Source of the DNA: Blasia pusilla
Lineage: Eukaryota > Marchantiophyta > Marchantiopsida > Blasiales
DNA length: 64,000 nt
Assembly: GCA_050084515.1 (NCBI GenBank)
Contig: CM114275.1
Coordinates: forward strand, 21,824,001 to 21,888,000
Direction: 5' to 3'
A program made the position numbers and the translations under genes. The notes beneath the pieces are model-generated. The model made no database searches. It saw only the letters and a program-made list of their open reading frames with translations, and was not told the DNA's origin. Every line of letters begins with the position of its first letter. Position 1 is the first letter of the stretch. Positions 10,505 through 21,914 of this stretch are shown in pieces.

Positions 10505-12184
10505 TGATTTGTCACGGGCTCTAACTAGTTAGATAAAATAGCAACATTTAATAATTTTTCCCTAAATTCATAACTGAAAGGAAGGAAATTTAATTTCCAT
10601 GGAGAAGTAGTAGACATGGTTTAAATTTCATGGAAGGGTGGAATTATTTAAGGGAGTAGGATATGATTTAAATTTTAATGAAAGAATGGATTTTAGAAGA
10701 GTGTAATGTTATTACTCTTCTAAAATTTAAGAAAAGAGAATTTATATTCATATTTTGAAATAAAAAATAAAACTAGTTCTTACATAATCATATTAATTCA
10801 TATTTGAAGTGATTTTGAATGGAAAAGGGAAATTATCTGATTAATTCAAGGTAACTAATAATTTAGGAAATAGATTAATTTTGGTCGGAAGAATAGAAGG
10901 TCAAAATAGGTATTGTTTAAAGTTTTATGGCGGAGTGAAATTATTTAGGGCACTTGGATATTATTTAAATCATAATTAAGGAATATAATTCCACAAAATT
11001 TGAAATATTAGTACTCTTTTTAAATAAATAAAAATATATATCTATTAGAAATAAAAATATGTATAAAATATTTAGAAATAATTTCCATGCGCAAGCATAC
11101 AAACTAGTAAATGATAAAAGACAATACCATAGTGTGTTCAAATAGGAAATCTTCATACAAAATCAGAGGAAAAAAAATCTATTTGTAAGCAATAAACCCA
11201 TAAAAAATCATTCGACAAAGAGTACTCATGATTTTTAAATATGGGTCTTTTCTCAATGTCCGGAAGATCTAACTATCTTCTGGATATAAATCGAGCCAAC
11301 AAAATACCGTTTGCATACATTACCGCGCCGAAAACCCTAAGAATCCGATCGGACAACACCCAGGCATATCATCCAATGGCTATGACAGTAATCGCTTGTC
11401 AGGCTCCAGAAAGAAAGATGCGTAGTCCGCCCAAAATGCCACTCGTCAAACGCGCAAGTGCTTGCACTATGAGATGGCACTCTCCCATAATAGTATAGAT
11501 ATGGACAAGAAATCCAAATGGATACAAATTTGAGACACCCTACTATAAATTATAGTCTTGAAGTGCAGGTTAGTCCAATCTACTTCCAAAGCATTCTAGT
11601 TCCTTACATTCCTTAGGGCACGAGAGTACGATTGAGTTGAGGACTCTAGAGCGAGTCCTCAGCTGTCGTCACGTCCCAAGATCGGAAAACACGATCTCTG
11701 TGCTCAGTCCCGCTGCAGAAGTAAGAGGTAATTATTAGTCGTGTCCGGGGGATGCCGCGGTTCGCATAGAGTATAGAGTCATGCTTTCACGTGCCCATTT
11801 AATACCAGAACGCATGTGATCTGTCGGTTGCAGTCATGGCTCATGCGTGACTGATAGAAGCTGCCCTCAATATTGTGCAGAAGAATAGATATATAGTTCG
11901 ATCAAGATATCTAATGTAGTGTCCAGACGGAGTCGCAGAGGAATTCTCTGTTACGACACAAGCGTCGATATCCAAATTTGGAAGCACGCAGGCGTTCGAC
12001 GGTCTGTGTCCTTCTACACTTAAGTAGCAAGAGCTACAGTTCATCAGGTTGCACTGTATATCAGTTCCAAGTTGGAATTTCCCTCTTTGAGATGCCTCAA
12101 TGCGACTCCGTCTGCGTCTCGAGATCCACAAAGTTGATGACGATGAGAATTATCGTGACAGTGCACGACAACTCTTCGAAAAGC
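10505..12184. other. AT-rich spacer upstream of EF1A
   Basis: 10505-11200 is strongly AT-rich, with poly-A/T runs and no sustained reading frame. 11200-12184 is less biased. An 85-codon frame at 11241-11498 has no recognisable domain and I do not call it a gene. No LTR or transposon end is visible, so this may be original host sequence and would contain any distal EF1A promoter elements. Confidence 0.5.
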
Positions 12185-12185
12185 T

Positions 12186-12383
12186 CATATAAAATCGGAG
12201 GAGTGTTCGGTTCAATCCAGATATCTTTTTGATCCCCGAGAGATCGTGCTTCACAGGAAACTTGTGCTCATGATCATTTGCATTTCAGAAGTCTTTTGAT
12301 AGTTCGTTCGAAGTCCTCTCCGAATTCCGATTCTTCCTTCGTTTTCTTTCGATTGTTTTTTGGGCAGTCGGTAGGTAGGCATC
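12186..12383 (+). promoter_or_regulatory. TATA box and 5' untranslated region of EF1A
   Basis: CATATAAAAT at 12186-12195 is a good TATA box, implying a start near 12220. The leader is pyrimidine-rich, and TTTTTTGGGCAG just before the ATG (about 12356-12367) resembles a plant 3' splice site. Plant EF1A genes usually have an intron in the 5' leader, so part of this region could be intron. That is inference; no matching donor was fixed. Confidence 0.5.
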
Positions 12384-13733
12384 ATGGGCAAGGAGAAGGT
12401 TCACATCAACATCGTGGTCATCGGCCATGTCGACTCAGGAAAGTCGACCACCACAGGTCATCTGATCTACAAGCTGGGAGGTATCGACAAGCGCGTGATC
12501 GAGCGCTTCGAGAAGGAAGCAGCGGAGATGAACAAGAGATCCTTCAAATATGCTTGGGTGCTCGACAAACTCAAGGCCGAGCGCGAGCGCGGGATCACAA
12601 TCGACATTGCTCTGTGGAAGTTCGAAACTACCAAGTACTACTGCACAGTCATTGACGCCCCCGGCCACCGCGATTTCATCAAGAACATGATCACGGGGAC
12701 CTCGCAAGCTGATTGCGCCGTGCTCATTATCGACTCCACCACCGGAGGGTTCGAGGCCGGAATCTCCAAGGATGGGCAGACACGTGAGCACGCGTTGCTG
12801 GCCTTTACTCTCGGCGTGAAGCAGATGATTTGCTGCTGCAACAAAATGGACGCAACCACTCCCAAGTACTCCAAGAGTCGGTTCGAGGAGATTTCCAAGG
12901 AGGTGTCGACCTACTTGAAGAAAGTCGGATACAACCCCGAAAAGATTCCATTCGTGCCCATCTCTGGTTTCGAGGGAGACAACATGATCGACAGATCCTC
13001 GAACCTGGAGTGGTACAAGGGACCCACTCTTTTGGAGGCTTTGGATAATGTCTCGGAGCCCAAACGACCCTCCGATAAGCCCTTGAGGCTGCCCCTGCAG
13101 GACGTGTACAAGATCGGTGGGATTGGAACAGTGCCGGTTGGCCGTGTGGAGACCGGTATTATCAAACCAGGTATGGTAGTGTGTTTTGCTCCCACTGGAT
13201 TGACGACCGAGGTGAAGTCCGTGGAGATGCACCACGAGGCCCTCACCGAAGCATTGCCCGGGGACAATGTTGGGTTCAATGTGAAGAATGTGGCTGTGAA
13301 GGACCTGAAGCGTGGTTTCGTTGCCTCCGATTCCAAGAATGATCCCGCGAAGGAGGCCGCCAACTTCACCTCCCAGGTGATCATCATGAATCATCCTGGT
13401 CAGATCGGAAACGGCTATTCACCCGTGCTCGACTGCCACACTTCCCACATCGCGGTGAAGTTCGCGGAAATTTTGACGAAAGTCGATCGTCGATCAGGAA
13501 AGGAGCTGGAGAAGGAGCCCAAGTTTCTCAAAAACGGAGACGCCGGATTCGTGAAGATGATGCCCACCAAGCCCATGACGGTGGAGACGTTCGCCGAGTA
13601 CCCGCCTCTAGGTCGCTTCGCGGTGCGCGATATGCGCCAGACGGTGGCAGTCGGTGTGATCAAGGCTGTCGAGAAAAAGGAACCCAGTGGCGCCAAGATC
13701 ACCAAGGCTGCAGCCAAGAAATCGAGTAAGTGA
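12384..13733 (+). CDS. EF1A: Translation elongation factor 1-alpha (eEF1A)
   Basis: The 449-residue ORF is complete and plant-like in length and sequence. eEF1A-GTP carries aminoacyl-tRNA to the ribosomal A site in the cytosol. Visible GTPase motifs are P-loop GHVDSGKS (14-21), switch region ERGITI (68-73), DAPGH (91-95), NKMD (153-156) and the SGF element near 194. Beta-barrel domains 2 and 3 follow, with conserved VPVGRVETG and [20 protein letters not shown], and a basic Lys-rich tail. The start is fixed by MGKEK, universal in plants, in context ATCATGG. There is no coding-region intron, although many plant EF1A genes have one. Its GC-rich third positions contrast with the surrounding transposon DNA, and no residue at a functional site looks altered. 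It may be the native gene or an old retrocopy; the plausible TATA box and absence of a visible poly-A tail favour a working gene. Confidence 0.97.
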   Translation: MGKEKVHINIVVIGHVDSGKSTTTGHLIYKLGGIDKRVIERFEKEAAEMNKRSFKYAWVLDKLKAERERGITIDIALWKFETTKYYCTVIDAPGHRDFIKNMITGTSQADCAVLIIDSTTGGFEAGISKDGQTREHALLAFTLGVKQMICCCNKMDATTPKYSKSRFEEISKEVSTYLKKVGYNPEKIPFVPISGFEGDNMIDRSSNLEWYKGPTLLEALDNVSEPKRPSDKPLRLPLQDVYKIGGIGTVPVGRVETGIIKPGMVVCFAPTGLTTEVKSVEMHHEALTEALPGDNVGFNVKNVAVKDLKRGFVASDSKNDPAKEAANFTSQVIIMNHPGQIGNGYSPVLDCHTSHIAVKFAEILTKVDRRSGKELEKEPKFLKNGDAGFVKMMPTKPMTVETFAEYPPLGRFAVRDMRQTVAVGVIKAVEKKEPSGAKITKAAAKKSSK

Positions 13734-13734
13734 T

Positions 13735-13758
13735 CAGGTCTTGGACACCGAAGACCTG
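13735..13758 (+). other. Small hairpin just after the EF1A stop
   Basis: CAGGTCTT and AAGACCTG form a perfect 8-bp stem around an 8-nt loop, beginning one base after TGA. It would be in the 3' untranslated region; a function is not evident. Confidence 0.4.
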
Positions 13759-13968
13759 GGCTGAATCACAGTCGAGAATCGGCTACCAATTTTGACACTC
13801 TTCGCGATGTTGTCCACGCTTCCTGTATCCTTTGCTCGCGATCGCCGGACGCACGTTTGGGTGCTGGACCAGTGCCCACCGACGTAGCCTTTAGGATTTC
13901 TCATTCAGAAATGAAATGCGGACAAGTATTGCAGTTTCTTCCCGACCATTCTGACCATAATGCCCGTG

Positions 13969-14600
13969 TCAAAATTTAATTTGCAAAAGACCCCATTTTC
14001 GTAGAGTAAAAATGAAGTTGCAAAAAGACTCCATATTTTCATAACACAACACATCATGATATTCAACATTTCTAGTATTAGATCCAAATTTGTTTGGTGG
14101 ATGTTGACGTTGACTATCGACCATCATATAAATTGACTTCCTAAAGTTTATTATAGGTAATGTAACATATAATTGCTCATGAGAAAATATTAAATTTGAC
14201 AAATAAATGCCAATACTCTCTAGTGTCCGGTCTTGAGATTTATTAATCGTCATTAATAAATCTAATAATAAAAGCTAACACTGAATCAGATGTAATCAAC
14301 GCAATCCGTGGAATAAACACTCCAACTCCAATATTTTTTCCACTCATAATTACAACGTCGATAACATACCGACCAAATCCAACAATCACCAAGCGAGTCT
14401 CGTTTGCTTGTCCCTTTGCTCCATTCATATTCCGTACTAGCATAATCAGAGTTCCAATCTTCAACGTTAAGCAATGTGGTGGCAGTCACGATGGCAAACA
14501 TGTATTCAAGAATTCTGTTGGATATACCAACGTCATTGTCACGTCTTTTAAGATAGATCGGAGAGATCTAGTAGAGCGCCTTTGTGAGAAGTGGAGGACA
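13969..14600 (-). pseudogene. C-terminal part of a Helitron (Pif1-like) helicase
   Basis: Minus-strand frames 14677-14486, 14464-14243 and 14253-13969 give, in order, YPTEFLN, LKIGTLIMLVRNMN, GFGRYVIDVVIMSGKNIG, VFIPRIALI, MTINKSQDRTLESIGIYL and FSHEQLYVTL. These are the late motifs (domain 2B region) of Helitron RepHel helicases, where the usual text is MTINKSQGQTL and SHGQLYVA. Frameshifts and the changed motif VI region show decay. The upstream helicase motifs lie at 17990-18904, so the gene is interrupted by about 3.4 kb of foreign DNA. Helitron 3' hairpin and CTRR ends were not identified. Confidence 0.85.
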
Positions 14601-15244
14601 TGGTCAGTAGGTTGAGGATGACCTGTTGAGGCCCCGGGAAACCTGAGAGAGCAGGTTTCCCTTTCGTTTCGGCTCATTTCGAGCTATATTGAGAAACTTA
14701 CTATTTTAGGTAAGTACCATTTTGAGTATATGATCGACTTTTTATTTTTGGTAAGTGACCTTTGACCTCCTACATCAGGCCAAAAGCCAAGGAGGTGACT
14801 TGGGAGAATAGGTTACCATGGAGAGAGCTTGGGTGAGGAGAGGGATATACCTCAAGGAGAGAGAGCTTGAGAGCTCATTCTCTCTTTGTTGAACCTCTTG
14901 GCATGAGGCGGCGGAGCTATGGTCCCTTGCCTTGTGAGTGTAACCCAAGCCTCTTATTAGGAGAGTGGGTTTGGTTTGACATGAAAGAGAGTGCACACCT
15001 TTGAGAGCTATGGTGTGAGATGATGTAGAGAGAGATTGGATCTTATTTTACAAAGAGAAAGTGAGAGAGCTTCATCGGGGAGCTCGCTGGTCACTCGCTT
15101 TTTTTGCAGGTTGGGGACGGTGTTGCCCGTTCAACGGCTCATGGGAGTGCTCACCAAAGCAAGGGCTGCTTTGATTGTTCTTTGCATTTATCAATTTTTC
15201 GTGTGGAAGAGTGGCACGCGGAAGCGCTGCCCAATTTCAGATAG

Positions 15245-16560
15245 GGATTGATCATGGGGGCAAGTTGCCCCATGCCGGTGCTCTCGCAAGCACCATGTAG
15301 CTTGCTGATTTGTATTTTTACATGTTTTACATTTTGGTTGCGAGAAATCAGCGCGGAAGCGCAGCCCAATTTTGTGTAGGAGAAAGAGACATTGGGCTTT
15401 ACAAAAGTCCCCCTCAGTTTTTACTGGAATATCCAATTCCAAATATTTTTTGACGCTATTGTAGATCGTGAAGTTGTGCACGTTGTGCAACAAACGGTGC
15501 GCAATTTGGAGTTGCGAGTAAAACGTTATGGTCAATCTTGAAAAACTTTCATTGCTAGGCAATTTTTAGGGTTAAATTGTTCAAACCCTAAACCAGCCGC
15601 CACGCCGGCGGCGGCCGTCCCCGTCATAGTCACCGTCATCGGTCAACCATTACCATCAATGGTCCACCAGCCACGGTCGGCCGTTGCCGTCGCCCAACGT
15701 TGCTCAGAGCTGCATTCGGCCGTTGTCCACCCTTTGGTTGCCATTGCCCCCATTACGAAGTGAAGGGTCTTCCACGACCACCGTTGATTCTCTTACTTGC
15801 ACCGCCACCACGTACTTTGGTTTGGCCGCCACCGTCATCGCAGTTTCATCATCAACCAGTGATGGTAGATGACATCCGATTATGGTGTTTGAGTTTTGAT
15901 TTCATGCTGCGATGTTGTGATTGGTAGCCGCTCGACGACAATCGAGTACCATGCCATGACGTGCGTAGCCGCAACGCGCCTCCAATTGCCGCGCCGTGCC
16001 GCTCTTGGCCGCACCGCACCGTCTTGATCGCGGAGCCGCACCGTCATTGTGGAGCAGAGTGTGGGTTTATTGTTGATTGAGGAGGGCATGCCGCGGAGTG
16101 CCGCATCCCACCATCGAGGGCCATATCATTCGTAGCCATTCCGTGCCGCCTGCAACACTGCACCGTTCCGCCTGCAACACCGCACCGTTCCGCTAGAACC
16201 GCATTGTCCATCAAGGAGTTTTAAGAAGCGTCAATACGGGAGGAGTATGACTTGCTGATTGGAGGAGTTGTCTCCAAGATCAAGTTGGGGTCGAGATTTG
16301 CAGATGCTGAGGAGCGACATCGACATGTGTTGAGGTTACCCATTTTGGTGCTTTATCTTGCACGTGTGAGGGATTTTAGGATTTGGGTAGTTTATTTGGG
16401 GATATTGGGTGTGTGGATGCTGAGAGCTTCATTTATGTGGTTTAGGGGATATAGACTTGTGTGGGATGTCCAGAGTTGAGGGTAGGTTGTCGATGAGATG
16501 ATAGCCTGGTTGATTTGCCCCACCACGCCGCTTGTTGCCGCACGTTACACGTTCCAGCAT
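15245..16560 (+). repeat. 1.3-kb segment with an inverted copy at 24340-25657
   Basis: From GATTGATCATGGGGGCAAG to the gag start, this segment matches the reverse complement of 24340-25657 along its whole length, with scattered substitutions. The content includes a very CG-rich block (about 15600-16200) with CCACCGTC-type repeats. Apparent ORFs in it, for example 15684-15872 with its counterpart 25243-25055, are shared because the DNA is duplicated, not because a protein is conserved. It is probably the LTR/leader of the gag element. Confidence 0.8.
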
Positions 16561-17985
16561 TTAGAGGGGGTGCCCATGGACGATTACCATGAGTTCTCTC
16601 AGAGATATGCATGTGAGATCAAGGCGTGGAGGCTCTACTATAACCCACATTATGTGTTATGGACGGAGCCATTCCCAGATGAGGAGGAGGAGTCAAGAGA
16701 GGCTACTTCCTCTTCCAATAGTGACGTTTTAGGAGGGGTCACTTACACGGGAGCAGTTGCACCATCTAGTGGGGTTTGTCCCAGGTTCAACCCTATGGTT
16801 GAGTTCTTTGATGAGCTGAGGGCGAGCTACTAGGGTTACGGACGGAGAAGTTGCGGAGCATCCACGACTTCTAGAGGCACTAGGGTGAGAGTTTGCGTGA
16901 GGCTTACACTCGCTTACGCCGATTGATCAATGTCACTTAGGGGATGATAGACGCTCAAGCTATCCAATCATGGTACGCGATGCTAGACCGGACCCTGCAG
17001 ACACGGGTGCGGGAGGGGGTGCTTCTTATGAACACCTCCCCTACGTTGAGAGATGTTTTCAAGACCGCCGAGAACATTGAGCGCAACATGGCGGAGGAGA
17101 GCGTAGCCACCATGGGTTCTGGGCAAAAGCAATCACGATTTGTGCAGACTACCTCTCTGACAAAGAACGTGGACTCCAAGAAAGGTCGACTGTAGCACCA
17201 CGAGCTCAGGGAGGGTACCGGGAGGCCGTGCCACAGAGACCTGCGCCTTCATATGCGGCTCAACAGCAGCTGCCTACTGTTACTTATTGGTCGTTTGGTG
17301 GAGCCCATCATCAGCGTGATTGCACTCGTCAGGATCATGGACGTGTGCCTCAGCATGGAGGAGGAGATGGTGCTGCACCATGAGGTTATCAGTGTGACTA
17401 TTTTCAGAGGTATGGTCATACATGCGCCATGTGGTTCAATTTACATCTTGAGTTACGTCCAAACCGAGGGCCAGAGAGGGCACCTGAACGAGTAGCCGGT
17501 CCGAGTGGGCCTAGAGATCATGCACGAGGTGGTCCCGTTGGGGGTTGAGGAGTTGGAGTTGCCTGACAGGGCGATGGAGCTGCCTAGGGAGGTGGTAGAG
17601 TCCTATCACCTAGACGCGTTGAGGGAGATGCCGGGCGTGAGGCTAGGATGGCTGCTCAGATACATCAACTATAGGAGCAGATTGCCGCTATGGCATTGAG
17701 ATTACTCGATGCCGGATCTGTGGCATTGACATCATATGGAGCAGCCAGAGATATCGAGGATCCTGGTTGGATGTGCGGGGTTGCCCTGATGGAGGCAGCC
17801 GTAGTTGTGACGTATGGAATAGCCGCAGAGTTGGATCCACAGCGAGGGGAAGCCAGGAAACATACTAGGCTTCCTCAGTCTTTCAGGTTGTCTGAGGTGA
17901 TGAGGACCCCATTGATGGGTCCTGATCAGAGTTCCTGGAGAGTTGGTGATGTTGTTGGTGTGCAGGCACGGAGGGCAAAGGGAGA
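16498..17985 (+). pseudogene. Gypsy-type gag, copy 1
   Basis: 16498-16833 carries the N-terminal region with PMDDYHEFSQRYA and an acidic stretch. 16944-17195 carries the capsid part (RVREGVLLMNTSPTLRDVF, AENIERNMAEE). Beyond 17200, in broken frame, a nucleocapsid knuckle remnant GGAHHQRDC and a second, CDYFQRYGHTCAMW, can be read. A tail with many small residues follows to about 17985. A related gag at 30228-31760 retains better zinc knuckles. Relative to that copy, about 45 bp are deleted at 16550 (the TCGGCAACC..CGGTATG stretch). Stops at 16831 and 17193 make it non-functional. Confidence 0.75.
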
Positions 17986-17989
17986 AGTG

Positions 17990-18904
17990 AGTGCGACGAC
18001 TTCCATTGTTGAAGATTCCGAAGGCACACGACCCTCTCCAACCTCCAATAGCCAATCTGCAAAAGCTTGTTGTTGTACACGCATGTTTAATTCCAAATTT
18101 GAACTCTCATATTTGTTGTAAGCTTCGTTACCCTTACATGAGACCATTCATATGACCTCTTTAATGTAGCTTGAATAATTTTTGGACGGTCTCCATGACG
18201 AACAACATGTAACACTTGGCGAAGATCCCCACGAAAGATCATTAATTTTCCACCAAACAGAACATTCCTCAAGTCTTCCGATACCACTCCCATGATATCT
18301 TGAAAGGATCAATTTACAACCTCTAATGCATGGCAATGAGTCATCGGTGCCTCATCCCATATGATAAGCCAAGCCCTTTGAATCAAGAGCCTAGCTTCGC
18401 TATTAACAGGTAAACTACAAAAAAAACATACCGAAAGATATAATTATGTTGGGCAAGTATTCTCTTTACCACATTAAAAGAAATATCAAGTCATGACATG
18501 GGTAGATACTTGCAAGTGGAGGTTTCATCTACATTAATTGGAATCTTGAAACGTGAATGCGCAATGCGTCCTCTATTTAACAACAAAGCAGTTATTCCCG
18601 ATGAAGCGATAACTAAAGCTATGCCTCCAGCACCTCTTACACTTGCAAGAATAACATTGTATAAAAAGTTTTTTCCTGTTTCGCCAGGCCCATCAATGAA
18701 GAATAATCTTGAATCAGAAGAAATATCACCAAAAATAATGCTAACAACTTTATCGTGTATAGCATTCCAAATCAACCGTTGTCCATCATTCAAATTTTGC
18801 TCTCCTAACCTAGCTTGTTCATGTAAGTGATCTCGATCATACATGAGTTCTTCCGCTCCCAAATACAAATATAAAGATGAAGCTTGGAAATCCGCTTGAG
18901 TCAT
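17990..18904 (-). pseudogene. Helitron helicase, Walker A region
   Basis: The frame 18904-18491 carries the Pif1/RecD-like P-loop as GPGETGKNFLYN; active Helitrons have GPGGTGKTFLY, so both a glycine and the catalytic-site Thr are lost. It is followed by VIASSGITALLL (motif Ia). Frames 18293-18087 and 18147-17926 continue with GDLRQVLHVVRHGD (motif III), LKRSYEW, NMRVQ and FADWLLEVGEGRVP. After about 17990 the similarity stops at the insertion. Helitron helicase unwinds DNA for rolling-circle transposition; this copy is certainly dead. Confidence 0.9.
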
Positions 18905-21276
18905 ATCAGGGAAATCAGATAATCATTTTCCTTGATCTTGCGAATCATAGTGGACATCCAATAATACGGTGCTAATAATTAAAGCGCTTGGAGTAAGATG
19001 AGGAATCCCTAGTTTCTGCACAAAGGCCACGATTTGGGAAATAAGTCCAACAAAAAAAAGATAAAATAAGAATTTTTATCATGGAAGTAGGAATAGGAAT
19101 TACCTCGCGTCGCATGTTCATATAAGATACCCTCTTTGAGTGGGATCCAAAATTGACTCTATAGTTCATCAGGTCGAGTTGGGGTGTTGTAAGCGAGAAT
19201 AATAGCAAAGAGTTGACGGAGCGTCCGACTTGCGCAGATTTCGATGCTTCTTGAAAGCATGAGAAAACTTCCCTATCATCCTCAAGAAGACCCATTTGAA
19301 TAGCGGCCTCCTTGAACGTTGGATATAGCAATCCTTGCGCAATTCTCAAGTATTCATACGTAGTTGACCTATAACATGATGAAGCAACAACCGCAACCAA
19401 TATTGTTCTCCTTCACCTATGAAAACTTGAATGTAGTCACTTAATATACCAAACATAACAATGATTAAATGATGCTTGAAAATTTTCATAATTTATAAGT
19501 ACATTGTAGAAATTGCAAACAGATTTACCTGGGTGAGTAAGATATAAGCGACCAAAGGGATGACCATGACCATTTCTTCTTTGAATTCTACAAATCCATT
19601 TTTTGGGCTCCAACGATAATAGGAAGGAAACTCGATGTATAGATATTTTTGAGCCTCCAAATCTAGTTTATTAGTTGCAAACCATTGTGTAAGATTTGTA
19701 TCCCTATTCCTTTGTAATATCTCTTCAACATTGTCATGATCATTGAAGAAAATTATTTGTAACTCCGAGATGAGTTGCTAACCGTACAATACTTGGATGT
19801 TCTGCATATAAGCTAAACTTGAACAATCTCTAACATGCCTCGGAAGAAGAAACATATCTATATATGATACACAATAATAATAATAAAAAGGAATTATTAA
19901 GGTATCGTATGGTCTCAAATGTATGGATATATTGAAGCAATGAAAAAAAAAGATTCATAAAAGAGTCACTACCTCGCATCAAGATAATGTGATGTTTCAT
20001 CGATTGTCTCCCTTGTCGTTTCAGAAGTTGCATCATTTGAAACCTTAAATGATATCGCATCGGAACTCTTATATACATATTCATATAAGTCTTTCATAGC
20101 CAAACTATTCTTCATGATCTCTAAATTGATGTGACAATCAAAGAAAGTACATTACAAAGGATTGTTAGGAACAACCCGACGATTGTCCAAACTTTGATCG
20201 CCCTTCATTATCTTTATTCCATTATCCAACCTATATCATAAGAATGAAAGAGTAAGTTAATACAGATTCATCTTATAATAAATTAGAAGGTTGGAAAGTT
20301 TTTCAAATCCAAAAGATGCAAAGTTTAGTGATAGATTGCATACCTTCGATAAATTGGATATCCATCCTTACTCTCCGTAGTTATGCTTGCAAATAGCTTA
20401 GGAAAGCCTTTGGTACACTTATTGGTTTCCTTATCCATGCATGGATCATTTGGATTGAGTTATCCACATGGGCTATGAACCATGCATTTAGCTACCTTAG
20501 AATGAAGTCTGGGATGAGTGTTTAAATTACGGATTTCATCAGATATTATACCATCATAATTGGATGTTGAGCGTGGCTTATCCTCATGATCCAGAATAAA
20601 TCAAACTATGTACATGTGGTGAACCTCTTTTTTGGAATTCAACCACATGAATGCAACCAAAAACCCTTCACAATATGTGCTTCTCGAGAATAAGCCTCAA
20701 TAACTTTCTCTCAAGTATGGTCTATCAGTAGGTTGTTGACCTACTGAATAATAGTGATGATGTGGTCTCCTCCCATTTAGGATTGCATGTCATTGTCAAA
20801 AAGTAATATGGTTTCCCATGGTGACTTACAATGGAAATTGCATCTTAATAAGTTGATGCATATGGTGTGGACCTCCACTAAAAGAAGAAGGCAATACAAT
20901 GCACCTCCCAAACCTTGATCATCTTTATCACTTTGATACACGATTTCCTTTAGACCTTGATATAATTCAGCTTGCAACTCTTTTTAATTAAATCGAACCC
21001 AAGATAGTCGTTGCATGTCTACTGTAGCATACATATCAACCATGTACTCTTGAGTAAGACAACCAAATCAAAGCAAACGATTATCGTCTTTGGTATCGAC
21101 ACGGGTTTAAAGTCGAAAAGAGGCAAATTGTAGCGTTGTAATAGTTTGTATCCTTCCTTCATGAAGAATCTCATCATCAATTCTTTCTTCCTCTATACAA
21201 TCATCAAATCCTTCTATGTCTCCATCCACTCATTCCACTATAGTAGGAATATTGGCAGTTTTGGTTTCTTCAAATC
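18905..21276 (-). pseudogene. Helitron Rep/helicase N-terminal region, heavily decayed
   Basis: On the minus strand 19400-18972 reads FKEAAIQMGLLEDDREV, a hallmark segment between Rep and helicase of plant Helitrons. Further upstream, around 20977-20777, AELYQGLKEIV resembles the Helitron-like N domain. The rest, 19450-20770, has AT-rich short frames with fragments only. The Rep His and Tyr catalytic motifs cannot be read. It ends at 21276, where the short LTR of the PHD-finger gypsy element begins. Confidence 0.7.
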
Positions 21277-21379
21277 TGTCGTGTGAATCCACATCGTCAT
21301 ACAACATACACATCGCCATACCATACTCACATACCTACATAATATAGACGAGAGCATCCACAAACATGAGTGTACCACA
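21277..21379 (-). mobile_element. Short 3' LTR (103 bp) of PHD-finger gypsy copy 1
   Basis: It begins TGTCGTGTG and ends GTGTACCACA on the plus strand, and aligns over its full length with two 104-bp copies at 53086-53189 and 53557-53660. Its inner edge meets a purine tract on the minus strand. The same outer breakpoint in the copies argues that about 104 bp is the true LTR length, unusually short for Ty3/gypsy. No target-site duplication can be tested because the other end of the element is lost. Confidence 0.65.
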
Positions 21380-21380
21380 A

Positions 21381-21390
21381 CTCGCCCCCT
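21381..21390 (-). other. Polypurine tract of PHD-finger gypsy copy 1
   Basis: The minus strand reads AGGGGGCGAG immediately before the LTR. The counterpart at 53661-53670 reads AGGGGCGAGT. Confidence 0.65.
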
Positions 21391-21554
21391 AATCTGGCGG
21401 TTAGGTCCCTCTAACTCCCAGGTAGCCCTATACATCTACTACATGCTATACACCTTCGTGGGTGCATGAATCAGAAGGTTGGGTGCTAGGTTGCCCGATC
21501 GTTAGTCGCACATGTGTAATCCATATCATGCAAAGATCAAGTCATCTACTTCTC

Positions 21555-21914
21555 CTAAGAACATCGAGGACAAACCCACCTTCGAGTAGGAACAACATCC
21601 ATACGTGGAGTCAAACACATCATGTGCCAACCCCTAGAACACCGATCACACACCAACATACGGGTTGCGTTACCAGCAGACCCACACAACATGCACCCCA
21701 AGCTAGCACGTATCATGGCTAAGCTTGGGTCAACAGTACCATCCACATTTGGAAGATGACATGGCGCACAATTACGCACATGATCCTTCCAAACAACTCC
21801 ATCACGACCCTCCAACATGAGAACTCCAGAAGCTAACACCTTGCGCACTTTCGTAAAATAGTGCGGCCTGCCGTCACATCCAACGTTGTCGATGCAACCG
21901 CTGCAAATAGACAT
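21555..21914 (-). pseudogene. Integrase C-terminus with PHD finger (gypsy copy 1)
   Basis: The 119-residue frame begins in the integrase tail (VLMLEGRDGVVWKDHVRNCAPCHLP) and ends with a complete PHD finger at residues 74-118: C-X2-C-X11-C-X2-C-X4-H-X2-C-X14-C-X2-C, including VCDRCSRGWH and RWVCPRC. The stop follows one residue later, so the finger is the extreme C-terminus of the polyprotein, the position where chromoviruses carry a chromodomain. PHD fingers typically read the histone H3 tail; here it could guide integration. The finger itself is intact although the upstream integrase is in another frame. The equivalent region of copy 2 is at 53832-54245. Confidence 0.85.

Larger units (their letters stand above)
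14600..17990 (+). mobile_element. Gag-bearing retroelement inserted into the Helitron helicase
   Basis: Helicase coding sequence stops near 14540-14600 and resumes near 17990. The material between is on the opposite strand and contains a long non-coding leader, a segment duplicated in inverted form at 24340-25657, and a gag gene. No pol gene, clear LTR pair or target-site duplication is seen, so the exact ends are approximate. It is either a non-autonomous element or a truncated gypsy insertion. Confidence 0.65.

Noticed and set aside
11241-11498. 85-codon ORF upstream of EF1A
   Set aside because: Lies in non-coding-looking sequence with no motif, no partner exon and no promoter signal.
12435-13394. 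319-codon antisense frame opposite EF1A
   Set aside because: A shadow of the GC-rich third positions of EF1A; it has no recognisable domain and low-complexity His/Leu/Gly content.
15684-15872. ORF conserved between 15684-15872 and 25243-25055
   Set aside because: The conservation reflects duplicated DNA in inverted orientation; the frame has no start context or domain and consists of CCACCG-type repeats.
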